A DNA stretch of 64,000 nt from the NCBI GenBank assembly GCA_030248195.1, contig JASAND010028369.1, positions 1 through 64,000 on the forward strand. The letters are read 5' to 3'. The position numbers and the translations under genes were made by a program. Each line of letters opens with the position of its first letter. The stretch's first letter is position 1. Positions 61,104 through 64,000 of this stretch are shown in pieces. Under the pieces are notes generated by a model, which was not told the origin of the DNA, ran no database searches, and saw nothing but the letters and a program-made list of their open reading frames with translations. The DNA is from Trissonchulus latispiculum (Eukaryota; Nematoda; Enoplea; Enoplida; Ironidae).

Positions 61104-64000
61104 ATGAGCACAATTTATTATGTAAGACGGAAGATCCCGAAGAGGTGGTGCGAGTTTGATTGGAAGGACAAGGCATTATCTGTTGGTGACAGCAGTTTTG
61201 TCCCCGTCAAAATATCAAATTATTGTATATAAACATAAACGTAAACATAATAAACATTTAGAATGCGACCGCTTGAGTATACGTAAAATCCATTTTTTGC
61301 GATTTTCGACCTCCGATTTTTGTTTTCACAATTTTGTAGGGTCGAAACAGACGGTTGCGAATATTGTTCTACGCTGTACAGCCCTCAAGGACTTCGACAT
61401 ATGTTAAACATAGGAAAATGAAAAAGTTACTCTAAAAAGTTTGTGGCAGAAAACTTTTTTCGTTGTATAGAGCCAGAGCTCTGAAACCTTTTCAGAACCA
61501 TTAAGGACATATTGTAAAGTGCAGCTATCTCCTCTGAAGCGATTCGGTCGAGTATTGGATTTTTGGCGAATTTTAAAAGTCAGAATTGTGGAAAATCGGG
61601 CATTTTTTGGACCATGAAAAACGGCCAATAGTCAGCTGCACTACGCATAAAACCACGTCTTATGAAAGTACTCGCATGTTTCTAGCATCTACAGTAAGCT
61701 CAAAAAACCACAAAACATCAAATTTTGCTAAAAATGGCCAATTTTCATAATTTTCACATTCTTTTGATAATTTCTCACTCATTATGTGGTTAAAAACCAC
61801 CAAACATGGCAGATTAATTAATATATCCATGTCTTTTACATAATGCGGCCAAAACAAATGCGCCAATATTGAACATGACTGCTGTGGCGGCTTTTATTTT
61901 GATCTTTATAGCTGAAAATGCCAATTTTTCCAAATATAGACAATTTGGGTATCAATCGATAGATAATGGAACGAGAAGCAACGTTTCTCATAGAACCATG
62001 GGTCTAAATTACTGTGCATGATAAAACGAGTTAAAGTTATATTGGGCAGTCCTGCAAGGTTAGGTCAGTGCATCACTTAAGCATGCATTATGAACGCCTG
62101 GATAGCTGGCCTTGAGCCACGTCTGCACTTAAATATTATATACCTTAGTAAAGGCTTTAATTTGGTGTATCGGTTAACCCTGTTTTCGGTCGCGTTTGGT
62201 CTCCACCTGACCTTGCAGGGCTCATCACCGGAATTTTCAAGATTTCCGGATTTGAACCTGAATAACTCTGTCACAGTTTGATTTCGATATTAATTATTCG
62301 ATTAATATTCTTGGTTATTTTTGAGAACATATGGGGCATATTATGTGTGAAAATGAGCGAAATCCGTGACTATCGATTTTTGACGAAAGTGATCTCCCTT
62401 AAATGTATGTGTAAGACTTAAAAAATGATTATGAACTCCCTTGATTTCTCCTACCGAGAAGAAATTCGCCTTGGAAAAGAAGATGTGCATCTGCCTTTGC
62501 TGTTTTTTTTATACGTACAACTACGTGTAATCGGTAGTGAAAGCGATTCATGTCGGATTAGGTTATACTAAGGCAGACGCCCATCTGTTCGTAACTTTCG
62601 CAAAACTTAACCGATTTTGTTCAATTTCATATCGATACATTTGTATACATTCTGATCGATTTCCAGCAAAACTTTAAAAATTTAAGCTAACGAAAAGCTG
62701 GATCAAAAAATGGTTGTATTTAGCTACCTGGAAAACCACTTTATGCAACTTTTTAACAAAATTGGAGATAAACCTTTTGGTTCTCCTTGATCCCCCCTTA
62801 GAAATCTAAGCCATGTAATATTTTGCTGCAGATCGATCAGCAATGCATTCAAGTGCATCGATATCATATTTGAACTATATCGGTTAAGTTTTGCGAAAAG
62901 TTATGCACAGGTGTGGAGTCTGCCTTAGTATATCGTCCAGATTTATTTTGCATTACATTTGCGTACACATCCTAAAATCAAAACGTTAGATGCATCAGTC
63001 TTATCTTGTCATCCTTTTTCTGGTATGTAACAGTTACGTCGGATGTAGCTCACATTAAACCGACCACTCTAGGTGTTACCATGGCGGCGGTAGACACTTT
63101 TAGGGAAAGAAATAATTTGTTGCCGATAGGTTCGAGTCTTCCTTTTGTCTTTACGCGCAAATTTTCTTTCCCCGTTTCACTGACTGCACTCTATATGCAG
63201 TTTGGGCTAAGCTGTTTTATAGTAGATAAACTTACTTGCATGTTTATGCTGGAAACCTATTAACATTTATAGAAGGAGGACAAGTTTGCTAAGTTCAGGG
63301 ACATTGAAGGTTGTCCATTTTCCTCGGCTAAGGCTGGCGATCGCTGCCCCTTTTCTGGGGCTCCGGTATGTGGGTTATGCATGGAACGTTTTCTGCACTT
63401 TAGCATAACGGACGCAACAGATACGGCGTCTCACGGTATCTGTTCGGATACTGAAGACAACCCTCCTCTGCGATTTTTAGCACTTTATAAGCATGCAGTT
63501 TCTGCTTTTATCAGTTGGATAACATTGGAGAACGGTTCTGGCGCAATGATTCCTGGTGATGAGCTATCGTGGCCTATCCGAATTCTGAGCGAACCTATTT
63601 TTGTGGAGTTGTTGCTACTTTTGAATTCTTTTTCCCAATTGTGAGGGGTTTTCTTAAAAGAAGCGCGCATTTTTTAATGTTTGAAAGGAAAATTTGACAT
63701 AAAATATGTTTCGAAAATGGATCCACCTGTACAGTATATTTTAGTATTCATCGGATTCCCCGTGATATTCCCTTTTTTAAATTGTAGAATTTAAAATAAT
63801 TTACAGAAAATTCAAAATATCTGTTTTTCTGGGTGTAGCAAACTTATTTTTTATTTTTATGCAAACTTTTAGTAAAGACAGGATGAATCAAGCTCAATTT
63901 TTGCTTCAGGTCATAAGTCGGGGGGTCAATTCAAATTGGTTGGCTCTCTGCAGCGTGTATTTTGTCGTTAGAGGCCCCAGAAAATCGATTTCCCCTCCAA
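61104..64000. repeat. Giant inverted repeat, right arm (continues past window)
   Basis: Reverse complement of 56779-59728, including the duplicated TTAA element (to 62402). It must lie in the p23 intron upstream of exon 60377-60183, because no earlier p23 exon is found before the window ends. Small indels against the left arm occur throughout. Confidence 0.95.
63270..63644 (+). other. Unrecognised ~120-codon open frame in right arm
   Basis: It is open from just after a TAG to a TGA at 63642-63644. The first third has regularly placed cysteines and prolines (CPFSSAKAGDRCPFSG, then VCGLC), followed by a mixed hydrophobic region ending in a leucine run. An in-frame ATG is at 63381. A separate short frame with a strong Kozak context (ACCATGGCGG at ~63078) lies upstream. 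It may be an exon of a transposon or a decayed gene. The function is unknown. Confidence 0.3.

Overview
The window is nuclear DNA of an animal, most likely an invertebrate. It holds GT-AG spliced genes with short exons, BEL/Pao and Ty3/Gypsy LTR retrotransposons, hAT-like and TTAA-targeted DNA elements, and many foldback repeats. I cannot name the species. Coding density is low: four host genes can be supported, and most of the rest is transposon-derived or unassigned AT-rich sequence.

Layout, left to right. 1.5-5.0 kb: a claudin/PMP22-type four-helix membrane protein gene on the minus strand, with foldback repeats beside it and in its introns. 8.2-14.4 kb: a BEL/Pao retrotransposon on the plus strand with both LTRs but a disrupted gag-pol. 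17.5-18.4 kb: a foldback repeat. 18.8-19.1 kb: an exon encoding a cysteine-rich EB-like module. 19.8-21.4 kb: a TTAA-flanked element with a nested palindrome. 21.6-27.9 kb: a rearranged minus-strand Gypsy element next to truncated SGNH-hydrolase-like and NADAR-like reading frames and a duplicated pol fragment. 28-36.7 kb: TTAA foldbacks, TTTCAG arrays and further inverted repeats. 36.9-38.4 kb: a ~145-bp tandem satellite. 39.2-42.6 kb: a three-exon zinc-finger gene on the minus strand. 42.7-51.7 kb: hAT-like elements with 8-bp target duplications, one containing a TTAA element that itself contains a non-LTR retrotransposon fragment. 53.9-60.4 kb: four 3' exons of the HSP90 co-chaperone p23 on the minus strand. 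56.8-64.0 kb: a giant inverted repeat whose ~1.4-kb spacer contains one p23 exon.

The host genes are a membrane/junction protein, a probable nuclear zinc-finger protein, an HSP90 co-chaperone and a probable secreted cysteine-rich protein. They show no operon-like or pathway link. The most notable structure is the giant inverted repeat, which puts pairing arms in both introns beside a p23 exon. The second is a network of TTAA-targeted elements inserted end to end, several sharing a single TTAA.
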